Assembly: GCA_022704585.1 (NCBI GenBank)
Contig: JAKJGD010000158.1
Span: 1-5,638, forward strand
Reading direction: 5' to 3'
DNA from: Spirochaetota bacterium
GTDB taxonomy: Bacteria > Spirochaetota > UBA4802 > UBA5550
Length of the DNA: 5,638 bases
Both the position numbers and the translations under genes were made by a program. Shown here in pieces: positions 1 to 5,638 of the stretch. Under the pieces are notes generated by a model, which worked only from the letters and a program-made list of their open reading frames with translations, had not been told where the DNA came from and ran no database searches. The number at the start of each line of letters is the position of its first letter. Positions within the stretch are counted from its first letter, which is position 1.

Positions 1-389
1 GCCAGCGGCAGCTCCTTGCCGACAAGGCTCGGGACCTCGAGGGAATAGCGGGATCTGCTGACCAGAAGCTTCATCCTGCTGTTCTCGGGAGCGACCTTCC
101 CCTTTTTCGGGTACTGGGAAAGGACCATGCCGTCATCCAGGTCGGCGATATCCTTGAACCTGATCTCCGGCTTGACTCCCTTGCGAACCAGGTTGTTGTA
201 CACTTCGACGAAGCGTTTTCCTTCGACGTCCGGGATGACGACTTCGCGCTCCGGCTTGGTCAATATGATCAGCATGATCGTTGAAACAAGAAGAAGCAGG
301 GAAAACCCGATAAAAAATATGGCCGCGATGCGGCCGATGGTGCCGAAATACCTGAGATTTTCCCGTCTTGTTGCGCCTTTCTTCTTCAT
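1..389 (-). CDS. PASTA-domain membrane protein, N-terminal part (C-terminus cut by window edge)
   Basis: The reading frame is open on the minus strand from the ATG at 389-387 to the window edge, giving 129 codons with no stop, so the C-terminus is missing. A basic N-terminus (MKKKGATRR) is followed by one hydrophobic segment at about residues 21-43, predicting a single-pass protein with a short cytoplasmic tail and an exported C-terminal part. Residues about 49-112 form a PASTA domain: it opens with VIPDVEGK, has a central helix, then VLSQYPKKGKVAPENS and a closing LLVSRS strand. A second PASTA domain begins at about 115 (LEVPSLVGKELP). PASTA domains bind peptidoglycan fragments or act as spacers in cell-wall kinases and penicillin-binding proteins. 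The tail before the membrane segment is only about 20 residues, so no kinase domain precedes it; a downstream catalytic domain cannot be excluded. A GGGA lies 6 nt before the ATG. An in-frame GTG four codons upstream, preceded by AGGA, is a less likely start. Confidence 0.85.
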   Translation of the reverse strand, partial: MKKKGATRRENLRYFGTIGRIAAIFFIGFSLLLLVSTIMLIILTKPEREVVIPDVEGKRFVEVYNNLVRKGVKPEIRFKDIADLDDGMVLSQYPKKGKVAPENSRMKLLVSRSRYSLEVPSLVGKELPL

Positions 390-675
390 CCCGTGTCCCA
401 CTTGTCCTGTAAAAGTCGTCTTATGTCATGTTGCAGCCCGATTCGGCCGGACCGGCACAGAGTTGTCTTTTGGGCGTTTAATGACTATTTGTCAATTAAA
501 AAACGTCGGTTATCTCACAGGCATACCGGGGCGTGTTTTTGTGCCGGCCGCCGGCGGAAGGTGCTGGAAAATTTAAAGTATTTATCATTAATAATCGACA
601 ATTTAGATAAGGCGCAGCACGCCTCCGCGGCTATCGGCCGTACAGCACACTACACAGGCACCCGGGAACGGACAG
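390..675. other. Divergent intergenic region between PASTA gene and three-gene operon
   Basis: These 286 nt separate two divergently oriented genes and must hold both promoters. ORFs crossing it on the plus strand begin inside the minus-strand PASTA gene, show no recognisable domain and are judged spurious. Bases about 568-615 are AT-rich. There, TTTATC (581-586) and TAGATA (604-609) lie 17 nt apart and could be a weak promoter for the plus-strand operon; TTGTCA (489-494) with TATCTC (511-516) is another weak option. A 10-nt perfect GC palindrome, CCGCCGGCGG, lies at 548-557. The start of the first operon gene at 676 has only a weak ribosome-binding site (GGGA at 664-667 and GGAC at 670-673). 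I see no RNA gene here. Confidence 0.6.
467..495 (-). promoter_or_regulatory. Candidate promoter for the PASTA gene
   Basis: Read on the minus strand, a perfect -35 hexamer TTGACA covers 495-490. After a 17-nt spacer the -10 position (472-467) reads CAAAAG, which matches only three of six consensus bases. The -35 is good and the -10 poor, so the call is tentative. It lies about 80-105 nt upstream of the PASTA start codon, a plausible distance. Confidence 0.25.
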
Positions 676-1803
676 ATGGAGAGCGAAATCAAGATTTTGT
701 TTATGTCGGACATTCACCTCGGCATGAGAAACAGCGAGATCCATATTCCTGATTACTCGCGTGTAAATACATTCAAGCGCATCGCCGCGATCGCGCGCGA
801 ACACGACATATTTCTGATCGGCGGCGATCTTATTGACGGCGGCCTTGTCGGCAGCGAGATCCTCGAGCTGGTAAAGTCGGAGTTCAGGGCTCTCCGGAAC
901 GCGAAGACAGAGATCATCTACACCCCGGGGACCGGCGAGCTGGACGCCGGAGGGTCCGCGCACCCGTTCATGCCCGATTTCAATGCTTCCTGCATCTTCT
1001 CGAGCGTGACAAACTCTACTCCGTACCTCTACATGAAAAACGGGCAGAAGCTTTACGTGTACGGCGTGCCGGCGACGTCCGGGTACGATATATCGAAGAT
1101 ACGCAAGATATCGGACGAGGGTTACCACATCGGCCTCTTCCATGTCGATTTTGATTTTGACGGCGATCCGAGCGATGTCCCGGTCTACCGCATCCAGAAG
1201 AACGAGATCAGGGCGCTGGGGCTTGATTTTTACGCCTTCGGGTTCAATCATAACTTCCGGATGTTCAAGATACTGGACCGCATCATCGGCGTCTGCGCCG
1301 GGAGCCCCGAATCCACCTCGTTTGATGAAACCGGAGACCGGTACGTGATATCGATCATCGTCAGGGAGAACCGTCTCTACCAGATCAAGCGCCTTACCGT
1401 CAACTCCATGAAGCTGTACGAGGACCGCATTGATTGCGCCGGCCTCGTCACCATGGGGCCCCTCAAGGAGCTCCTGGAAAACAACAAGTCGAAAAAATCG
1501 ATCCAGCGGCTCGTCCTTGAAGGCCCGCGTGATTTCGTACTCCGTCTCGATGATCTCCAGAAGTACAGAAACGAATTTTTCAGGATGGACATCATCGACC
1601 GGAGCATCCCCACGATCGACGCGCTGATCGAGGAGTTCCAGTACGAGAACACGCTGCGGGGCGAGTTCTTCAAGCTGCTGAAAGAGAGGATTGACGGTGG
1701 GGGCATGCCCCATGATATTGACATGAAGGACCTTGCCGTATCGCTCGCGACCGTAACGCGGAACGGGTTCAACAACCTGGAGGAATGGTTGTGCAATATG
1801 TAA
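676..1803 (+). CDS. Mre11/SbcD/YhaO-like metallophosphoesterase with incomplete active site
   Basis: This 375-residue protein has a calcineurin-like phosphoesterase fold of the Mre11/SbcD/YhaO type. Motif I is FMSDIHLG (D12, H14) and motif II is GGDLID (D51). The motif III position reads PGTGE where active enzymes have GNH(D/E), so Asn and His become T86 and G87. Motif IV is GLFHVDF (H156). Motif V is GFNHN where GHxH is expected, so the first His is F190 and the second is H192. By analogy to archaeal Mre11, metal site 1 (D12, H14, D51, H192) is intact, while metal site 2 and the transition-state His are damaged. Residues about 225-300 resemble a capping region. The C-terminal helices, including ENTLRGEFFKLL (about 324-335), resemble the Rad50-binding end of such proteins. 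The next gene encodes the Rad50-like partner and overlaps this one, supporting a complex. The family acts on DNA ends; nuclease activity here is doubtful. The ATG sits 10 residues before the first motif, as expected for the family. Confidence 0.88.
   Translation: MESEIKILFMSDIHLGMRNSEIHIPDYSRVNTFKRIAAIAREHDIFLIGGDLIDGGLVGSEILELVKSEFRALRNAKTEIIYTPGTGELDAGGSAHPFMPDFNASCIFSSVTNSTPYLYMKNGQKLYVYGVPATSGYDISKIRKISDEGYHIGLFHVDFDFDGDPSDVPVYRIQKNEIRALGLDFYAFGFNHNFRMFKILDRIIGVCAGSPESTSFDETGDRYVISIIVRENRLYQIKRLTVNSMKLYEDRIDCAGLVTMGPLKELLENNKSKKSIQRLVLEGPRDFVLRLDDLQKYRNEFFRMDIIDRSIPTIDALIEEFQYENTLRGEFFKLLKERIDGGGMPHDIDMKDLAVSLATVTRNGFNNLEEWLCNM
1779..1783 (+). promoter_or_regulatory. Ribosome-binding site that decides the ATPase start (GTG at 1791)
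   Basis: GGAGG inside the end of the phosphoesterase gene lies 7 nt before an in-frame GTG at 1791-1793, ideal spacing. The in-frame ATG at 1785 is only one base beyond it, too close for normal initiation. The GTG is therefore preferred, giving a 13-nt overlap with the upstream gene and probable translational coupling. Confidence 0.6.
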
Positions 1804-3944
1804 GCTGCAAGGTGCACCGGCACGGGCTGTTTGATAATCGCTCCATTGAATTCAGCGACCGCCTGAATATCGTTTATGGAAAAAACGGATCGGGCAAAAG
1901 TCTGCTTGCGCGGTGTCTCGTGGACGCGGTGTGGGGAAAATTTTCCGCGCAGAAGCTCCTGGGCGGGGACGCGTGGAACGGGCTGTTCCTTGACGTGTTT
2001 TTCTCCCTCTCCGACAGCGGGCTCTACCGGATATGCAGCACCCGCGATACAAGCTACCGCCTGACGTATGCCCGAGATAATGTAGAAAGGACGCTCTTTT
2101 CCGAATCCCCGCTCGAGGAGAACGGCGCGGCGAACGCCTGCGGCTCGATCGGGGACGATTTTGAGGGGAGGATATTCCTCGAATTCATCAGGCGCGTCGA
2201 CGGGAGCGCGTTCATCAATTCATCGTTTGTCCCGTCGTCGGTCGACATGAAGGCCGACTCGCTCATCGATTACACCGTTTTAAAAAAGATCATTCTGGAT
2301 GACAGCACCGGGTTCTACAATTACTATCTTAACCTGGACAGGACGTTTCCGGCCGGGTCACCGGCGGACGGGGCCGTCCCTCCCGAAGTGCTCCGGTACG
2401 AGGATAAAAGGCGCGAGCTGGATAAGAAGATCCAGATCATCGATATCAGCGGGTCGCGCAACGAGAAACTCAGGAAGGAGCGCACAACTCTCCAGAAGGA
2501 GATTGACGAGCTGACAGCCTCGTTCGATTCATTGAGCAGCCAGAAGGAAATTCTGTATAAGATAATCGAGAATTTAAAGAAGGTCGACGATCTCAAAAAC
2601 GAGTTCGAGAGCATCAAGAGCGAGATACAGGACGAGCAGCTGAAGATCAAGTCCATCTCCGATATGAAAACCGAGCTCGACACGATGTTTCCGCATTTCA
2701 GCGATATCGACATCAACGACAGCAGCAACCTCGAACTGTTGCAGGAGGTGTTCAATGACATCAGGAACCTCAACGAGCAGATTGACAATTTTTATTTCAG
2801 GAGGGAATTGCGGAAGAAGTGGCTCAAAAAGGCGGCGATCATTGCGGGCGCGTGCGGTGCGGCGGTGATTTTATTAATACTTGCGAAGGGCGGCTTCCAG
2901 CCCGCGAAGTACCTGTATCTCTGGCTGGGCGCCGGGGCGTTCACCTGTGCCGTTGAGGCTTTTGTCGGGGCGTCCGCCCTCCTGCTGCTGCGGCGTGACC
3001 GTGACCTCGACCGGCTGGAGCAGGAAAAAAAGCAGTATAAAGAGCGAATCAGGGTGCTGATGGAGAAAAGCAGGGTGGAGCTCGAGGACTACAAGCTCAC
3101 GGAGATTTACGAGCTTCTCCTCCAGTATTTCGAGGACTATGTGAATTACACGGAGCGAAAAAAGGACCTCGCCCGCATCAAGAGCTCCCTGAAAGAAGAA
3201 GAGTACATGGTCCGGATCCAGAAAAAGCTCGATGCGCTGAAGAAGGAAGAGCTGATTATCAAGGAGGAGATACATACCAGCATAGACACCCTCAACATAG
3301 TCGATGACATCGAGAACGAGACCAGCAAGATAGAGGAGCTGATCCGCAACATTGATATGGAAGTCTCCATCATAGGGGAAAAAATTGAGACCAAGGAGAG
3401 AATCCTGAAACAGATAGACACCGAATTTGTCCAGAAGTCCGGCAACAGCGATGCGGTAAACGCGATAATTGAAGAAAAAAAGAGCGTGGACCGGGTGCTT
3501 AAAAAATGGAAGGCAAACCGCACCTCGATGCTGTTCATCATGGAAAATCTTGCCCGTTCGATCGAACGGAGCGAGGAGAAACGGATCGGGAAGCTCCTTG
3601 ACGGAACCATTGAAAAGTTCAACCATCTGACGGGGAACCAGTATATCACGAGGATAGACGACGCCATTGTCAGGCAGATGGTTATTGGGAACCGGGTTTC
3701 GGAAGACCTGCCGCCTCCGGTTATCCATGCCCTCCAGATGTCCCTTAAAATCTCATTGTCCGATTTTATCATTGGAGGGGGCGCCCCGATCCCATTATTG
3801 ATTGACGAACCGTTCCAGTTCATGGATGATGAACGCTGCAACCGGTTCCGGGACCTGGTGTCATATATATCGAAAAATCGGCAGGTGATTATTTTCACCC
3901 ATCACAGCGACAAAAAGAACTGGGGTAATTTCATAGAGCTGTAA
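1791..3944 (+). CDS. Rad50/SbcC/YhaN-like coiled-coil ATPase with central transmembrane hairpin
   Basis: This is an SMC/Rad50-type ABC ATPase of 717 residues from the GTG start (719 from the ATG at 1785). The N-terminal lobe has Walker A GKNGSGKS at about 30-37. Two charged coiled-coil arms (about 200-340 and 403-590) flank two hydrophobic segments at about 348-364 and 374-400. These are joined by a short loop and bordered by basic residues (RKKWLKK, RRDRD), predicting a membrane hairpin with both heads in the cytoplasm. No CxxC zinc hook is present. The C-terminal lobe has Walker B LLIDEPF (D672, E673), D-loop MDDER and H-loop FTHH. The signature region, LS-x-G in relatives such as YhaN, reads LPPPVIH at about 640-646, so the Ser and Gly are lost. 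The Q-loop position appears to read VPSS rather than a Gln. It presumably pairs with the overlapping upstream phosphoesterase. Rad50 relatives use ATP to control a nuclease at DNA ends. The membrane tether and altered signature suggest a changed role, which is inference. Confidence 0.9.
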   Translation: MQYVSCKVHRHGLFDNRSIEFSDRLNIVYGKNGSGKSLLARCLVDAVWGKFSAQKLLGGDAWNGLFLDVFFSLSDSGLYRICSTRDTSYRLTYARDNVERTLFSESPLEENGAANACGSIGDDFEGRIFLEFIRRVDGSAFINSSFVPSSVDMKADSLIDYTVLKKIILDDSTGFYNYYLNLDRTFPAGSPADGAVPPEVLRYEDKRRELDKKIQIIDISGSRNEKLRKERTTLQKEIDELTASFDSLSSQKEILYKIIENLKKVDDLKNEFESIKSEIQDEQLKIKSISDMKTELDTMFPHFSDIDINDSSNLELLQEVFNDIRNLNEQIDNFYFRRELRKKWLKKAAIIAGACGAAVILLILAKGGFQPAKYLYLWLGAGAFTCAVEAFVGASALLLLRRDRDLDRLEQEKKQYKERIRVLMEKSRVELEDYKLTEIYELLLQYFEDYVNYTERKKDLARIKSSLKEEEYMVRIQKKLDALKKEELIIKEEIHTSIDTLNIVDDIENETSKIEELIRNIDMEVSIIGEKIETKERILKQIDTEFVQKSGNSDAVNAIIEEKKSVDRVLKKWKANRTSMLFIMENLARSIERSEEKRIGKLLDGTIEKFNHLTGNQYITRIDDAIVRQMVIGNRVSEDLPPPVIHALQMSLKISLSDFIIGGGAPIPLLIDEPFQFMDDERCNRFRDLVSYISKNRQVIIFTHHSDKKNWGNFIEL

Positions 3945-3949
3945 GCGAG

Positions 3950-4930
3950 ATGGATAAAGACGGTCAGCTGACATTTTCGGACGATCCGATACTCAATGGC
4001 ATGAACGAGGTCTACCAGCTCATCGAGAGGGGAGACTTCGAGCCGGCGGTGGCGAAAATCGACGAACTGATGGACATCGACGCGGACTACCCCGGGCTGA
4101 TCGAGGCGTACCGCGTGGCCAAATTCTGGTTCAACCGGGACCGGGACATCAAGACCATGGAAGAGGGCAAGGACACGGCTGAGTATCTCATGAAGCAGTG
4201 GGACGTGTTCAGCGAGTATGCGGAGAGCAAGGAGCTTCTCTCGTCATCGGCATATAAGGCAGCCATGCGGTACATATTCTTTATGGCGGCAGACCATTAC
4301 CAGTTCGCGTTCCGCGAGCGGCAGGACACCTCGAACAATTTTCATTTTTTACTGAACCTGGGCGACTGCTTTCTCAGGCTTGAGGAATACCAGAAGGCAA
4401 TAGAGACGCTCGAGTTCGCGCGCGGATCATTCAAGAGCAACGCCCGCCTGCTGGCCATACTGGGCGAGGCTTACTTTCACACCGGGGACGTGTCAAAGAG
4501 CCTTCTCTGCTTCAGGGAGGCGTTTTTCATAGATCCCTCGGAGATAGACCTCTCCATCCTGAAGGCCAAGCCGATACTGGAGCTGACGGCCATTGTCAAG
4601 AAAGAGAGGGCCGACTTCAAGGACGTGAACGAATGGATCCCAGTTTACGGGTTCCTCCATGACATATTCTACGTCAAGCGAAACCTTGGCTCGCATCAGG
4701 TTGAAACCATACAGAAGGACATTTACAATCTCGAGGTGACCTACCAGAAGATGAACAAGGTCCAGGTGGAGGGCTCCAATATTCTTCCGCGCCTGATCAA
4801 CAAGTATCTCTGGCTGCTCGATTATTACACGCTGCAGAGCTATAACTTCGATAACGTCACGCAGATACGGGACCGTCTCGTGAACATCGACCGGTCACTC
4901 TTCCAGGAATACTTTTCCAGGAAAAAATAG
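3950..4930 (+). CDS. TPR-repeat protein, third gene of the operon
   Basis: This 326-residue, helix-rich protein has no signal peptide or membrane segment, so it is probably cytoplasmic. Two adjacent tetratricopeptide repeats are clear at about 131-163 (LLNLGDCFLRLEEYQKAIETL core) and 165-197 (LLAILGEAYFHTGDVSKSL core, ending IDPSE). A third, degenerate repeat is likely at about 14-47 (LIERGDFEPAVAKIDEL). The C-terminal 130 residues are helical with no domain I recognise. TPR arrays bind other proteins. The gene starts 5 nt after the ATPase stop with only a weak ribosome-binding site, so translation is probably coupled and the product is a candidate partner or adaptor of the phosphoesterase-ATPase pair. 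That role is inferred from position only. The repeat call is strong; the molecular function is unknown. Confidence 0.85.
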   Translation: MDKDGQLTFSDDPILNGMNEVYQLIERGDFEPAVAKIDELMDIDADYPGLIEAYRVAKFWFNRDRDIKTMEEGKDTAEYLMKQWDVFSEYAESKELLSSSAYKAAMRYIFFMAADHYQFAFRERQDTSNNFHFLLNLGDCFLRLEEYQKAIETLEFARGSFKSNARLLAILGEAYFHTGDVSKSLLCFREAFFIDPSEIDLSILKAKPILELTAIVKKERADFKDVNEWIPVYGFLHDIFYVKRNLGSHQVETIQKDIYNLEVTYQKMNKVQVEGSNILPRLINKYLWLLDYYTLQSYNFDNVTQIRDRLVNIDRSLFQEYFSRKK

Positions 4931-5138
4931 CGCGCCGTAAAGTTTTTTTCATTCCCTTTCAGTGTTGCGATATCCTCATTATAGAAGAGTTACAATCGAC
5001 ATGGAGAGCTGCACATGACTTTTCACGGCATTAATGATCCCTGGTATTCATGCACCGTCCAGTATTGGCCGATTGCGCGCTTCACGTTCCGGCGCGGGCG
5101 CGCCAGCAATGTATCGATATGATTGGCGGCGAGAAAAT

Positions 5139-5151
5139 AACACAATGTGTT
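5139..5151. repeat. Short perfect dyad, AACACA-A-TGTGTT
   Basis: Six-base arms, AACACA and TGTGTT, are exact reverse complements around one central A. The size suits a dimeric regulator's binding site, but it lies about 140 nt upstream of the predicted promoter of the next gene and could be chance. Confidence 0.25.
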
Positions 5152-5202
5152 CAGGCGTAAGCTATCGTACGTTGTTTGGTCGTATTTATTAAAAAACCTT
5201 CC

Positions 5203-5222
5203 ATTTGTCACTTTATTTGTCA
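5203..5222 (+). repeat. Tandem ATTTGTCA repeat
   Basis: ATTTGTCA occurs at 5203-5210 and again at 5215-5222, a 12-nt period. The same octamer occurs at 487-494 in the other intergenic region. It may be a protein-binding site or simply a product of AT-rich composition. Confidence 0.35.
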
Positions 5223-5291
5223 TTTTTTTCGATTTATTTCTTCGATCTCTGGATTTATCGTTTGTCGCCCGTTAATCGAGCTATTTACTGC

Positions 5292-5320
5292 TTGATATTA
5301 TCCTATAAAGCATTTATTAT
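5292..5320 (+). promoter_or_regulatory. Sigma70-type promoter for the small glycine-rich protein gene
   Basis: TTGATA (5292-5297) is one mismatch from the TTGACA consensus, and TATTAT (5315-5320) is one mismatch from TATAAT. The spacer is exactly 17 nt. The predicted transcript would start near 5327 and carry a leader of about 50 nt before the ATG at 5376. It lies in an AT-rich stretch, which raises the chance of a random match, but spacing and position fit well. Confidence 0.5.
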
Positions 5321-5361
5321 GTTTATATAACAGACTTTGGTGAAATATTTTTTAAAAAATG

Positions 5362-5369
5362 AAAGGAGG
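5362..5369 (+). promoter_or_regulatory. Strong ribosome-binding site fixing the start at 5376
   Basis: AAAGGAGG lies 6 nt before the ATG at 5376, near-optimal spacing. An overlapping ATG at 5372 is only 2 nt from the site and opens a different frame with no recognisable product, so 5376 is the true start. Confidence 0.75.
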
Positions 5370-5375
5370 CAATGT

Positions 5376-5638
5376 ATGGAAAGTTGGTTACCCTGGGTCA
5401 TTCAACTGGTCAGCGGGGCGGTCGGCGGGGTCGGAGCAGGCCAGGTTTTGAAAAACCAGTCCCTCGGTACGGTTGGCAACGCGATTTCGGGCGTTGTCGG
5501 CGGAGGATTGGGCGGCGTGATTCTCAATGTGCTAACGGGCCTTCAGAGCAGCGGTGCGCTGACGGCGGGCAACGTCGGCACTGATATCGCAGGCGGCGGG
5601 ATAGGCGGCGCTGTCGTGATGTTAATAGTGGGATTCAT
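5376..5638 (+). CDS. Small glycine-zipper hydrophobic protein, C-terminus cut by window edge
   Basis: The frame from the ATG at 5376 stays open for 87 codons to the window end, so the protein is incomplete, though probably only by a few residues. It starts MESWLPWVIQLVSGAVGG and is dominated by Gly and small or aliphatic residues. There are three glycine-rich clusters: SGAVGGVGAG (about 13-22), GVVGGGLGG (about 39-47) and AGGGIGGAVV (about 72-81). Between the first two lies KNQSLGTVGNAIS. This pattern resembles a widespread family of short uncharacterised bacterial proteins with a (Q)LVxGAVGG...SLGTxGN...GxxGGGxGG layout, which I recognise by pattern only. Glycine zippers pack membrane helices, so insertion or oligomerisation in a membrane is likely but unproven. 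It has its own promoter and ribosome-binding site and lies 445 nt after the operon, so it is probably an independent unit. The overlapping frame starting at 5372 is a shadow. Confidence 0.8.
   Translation, partial: MESWLPWVIQLVSGAVGGVGAGQVLKNQSLGTVGNAISGVVGGGLGGVILNVLTGLQSSGALTAGNVGTDIAGGGIGGAVVMLIVGF

Larger units (their letters stand above)
4931..5375. other. 445-nt intergenic region with no convincing gene
   Basis: No reading frame here looks coding. A 66-codon minus-strand ORF (5223-5023) has no recognisable domain, and its N-terminus arises from a short AT-rich repeat. The first half is mixed in composition, with a GC-rich patch at about 5070-5105 that includes the palindrome GGCGCGCC at 5097-5104. 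From about 5180 to 5360 the sequence is distinctly AT-rich and carries the promoter of the next gene. No strong GC-stem terminator follows the operon; GAAAAAA (4921-4927) could pair with TTTTTTC (4944-4950), but an A:U-only stem is unconvincing. Confidence 0.6.

Noticed and set aside
548..557. Perfect palindrome CCGCCGGCGG between the divergent genes
   Set aside because: It lacks a loop for a hairpin and a T-run for a terminator, and short GC palindromes are common in this composition.
127..576. 149-codon plus-strand ORF over the left gene and spacer
   Set aside because: It is antisense to the PASTA gene, whose minus-strand frame shows a membrane segment and clear PASTA motifs.
631..1713. 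360-codon minus-strand ORF opposite the phosphoesterase
   Set aside because: A long antisense shadow of a GC-rich coding region; no domain is visible, while the plus frame has phosphoesterase motifs.
4901..4923. Direct repeat TTCCAGGAA, two copies
   Set aside because: Both copies lie inside the end of the TPR coding region in different codon phases; best explained as chance.
4921..4950. Possible terminator after the TPR gene
   Set aside because: GAAAAAA can pair with TTTTTTC, but the stem is almost all A:U with a 16-nt loop, too weak to call an intrinsic terminator.
5023..5223. 66-codon minus-strand ORF in the intergenic region
   Set aside because: No recognisable domain, no good ribosome-binding site, and its first residues come from the AT-rich ATTTGTCA repeat. 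It could be a decayed gene fragment, but nothing supports that.
5372..5584. 70-codon plus-strand ORF starting at 5372
   Set aside because: The Shine-Dalgarno sequence is too close to this ATG, the product is Arg/Gly-rich as expected of an out-of-frame reading, and the frame from 5376 gives a recognisable glycine-zipper protein.

Overview
The window is a bacterial chromosomal segment with moderately GC-rich genes and short, AT-richer spacers. It holds five protein genes, two of them cut by the window edges. I cannot fix the taxon. A membrane-anchored PASTA protein with no kinase domain in the visible part, next to a membrane-anchored Mre11/Rad50-like pair, would suit a spirochaete or another diderm environmental lineage. 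This is a weak inference without a database search. I see no rRNA, tRNA, CRISPR array, insertion sequence or phage gene.

Layout. (1) Bases 1-389, minus strand: the N-terminal part of a single-pass membrane protein with one complete PASTA domain and the start of a second; it runs off the left edge. (2) 390-675: a divergent intergenic region. (3) 676-4930, plus strand: a tight three-gene cluster, almost certainly one operon. It encodes an Mre11/SbcD/YhaO-like metallophosphoesterase, a Rad50/SbcC/YhaN-like coiled-coil ATPase with a transmembrane hairpin where Rad50 has its zinc hook, and a TPR protein. The first two genes overlap by 13 nt if the GTG start is used, and the third starts 5 nt after the second stops. 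(4) 4931-5375: 445 nt with no convincing gene, AT-rich in its second half, containing a good sigma70-type promoter. (5) 5376-5638, plus strand: a small glycine-zipper hydrophobic protein, cut at the right edge and read in a different frame from a longer-looking spurious ORF that starts 4 nt earlier.

The main point of interest is the operon. By reading against the known Mre11 ligands, the phosphoesterase keeps the residues for metal site 1 (D12, H14, D51, H192). It has lost two ligands of metal site 2 and the transition-state histidine (N to T86, H to G87, H to F190). Its ATPase partner keeps Walker A, Walker B, D-loop and H-loop motifs, but has a Pro-Pro-Pro stretch where the ABC signature Ser/Gly should be. 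Together with the membrane hairpin and the coupled TPR gene, this suggests a diverged, membrane-tethered Mre11-Rad50-like complex that may have lost or changed its nuclease cycle, with the TPR protein as a likely third component. The residue losses are visible in the sequence; the functional reading is inference.
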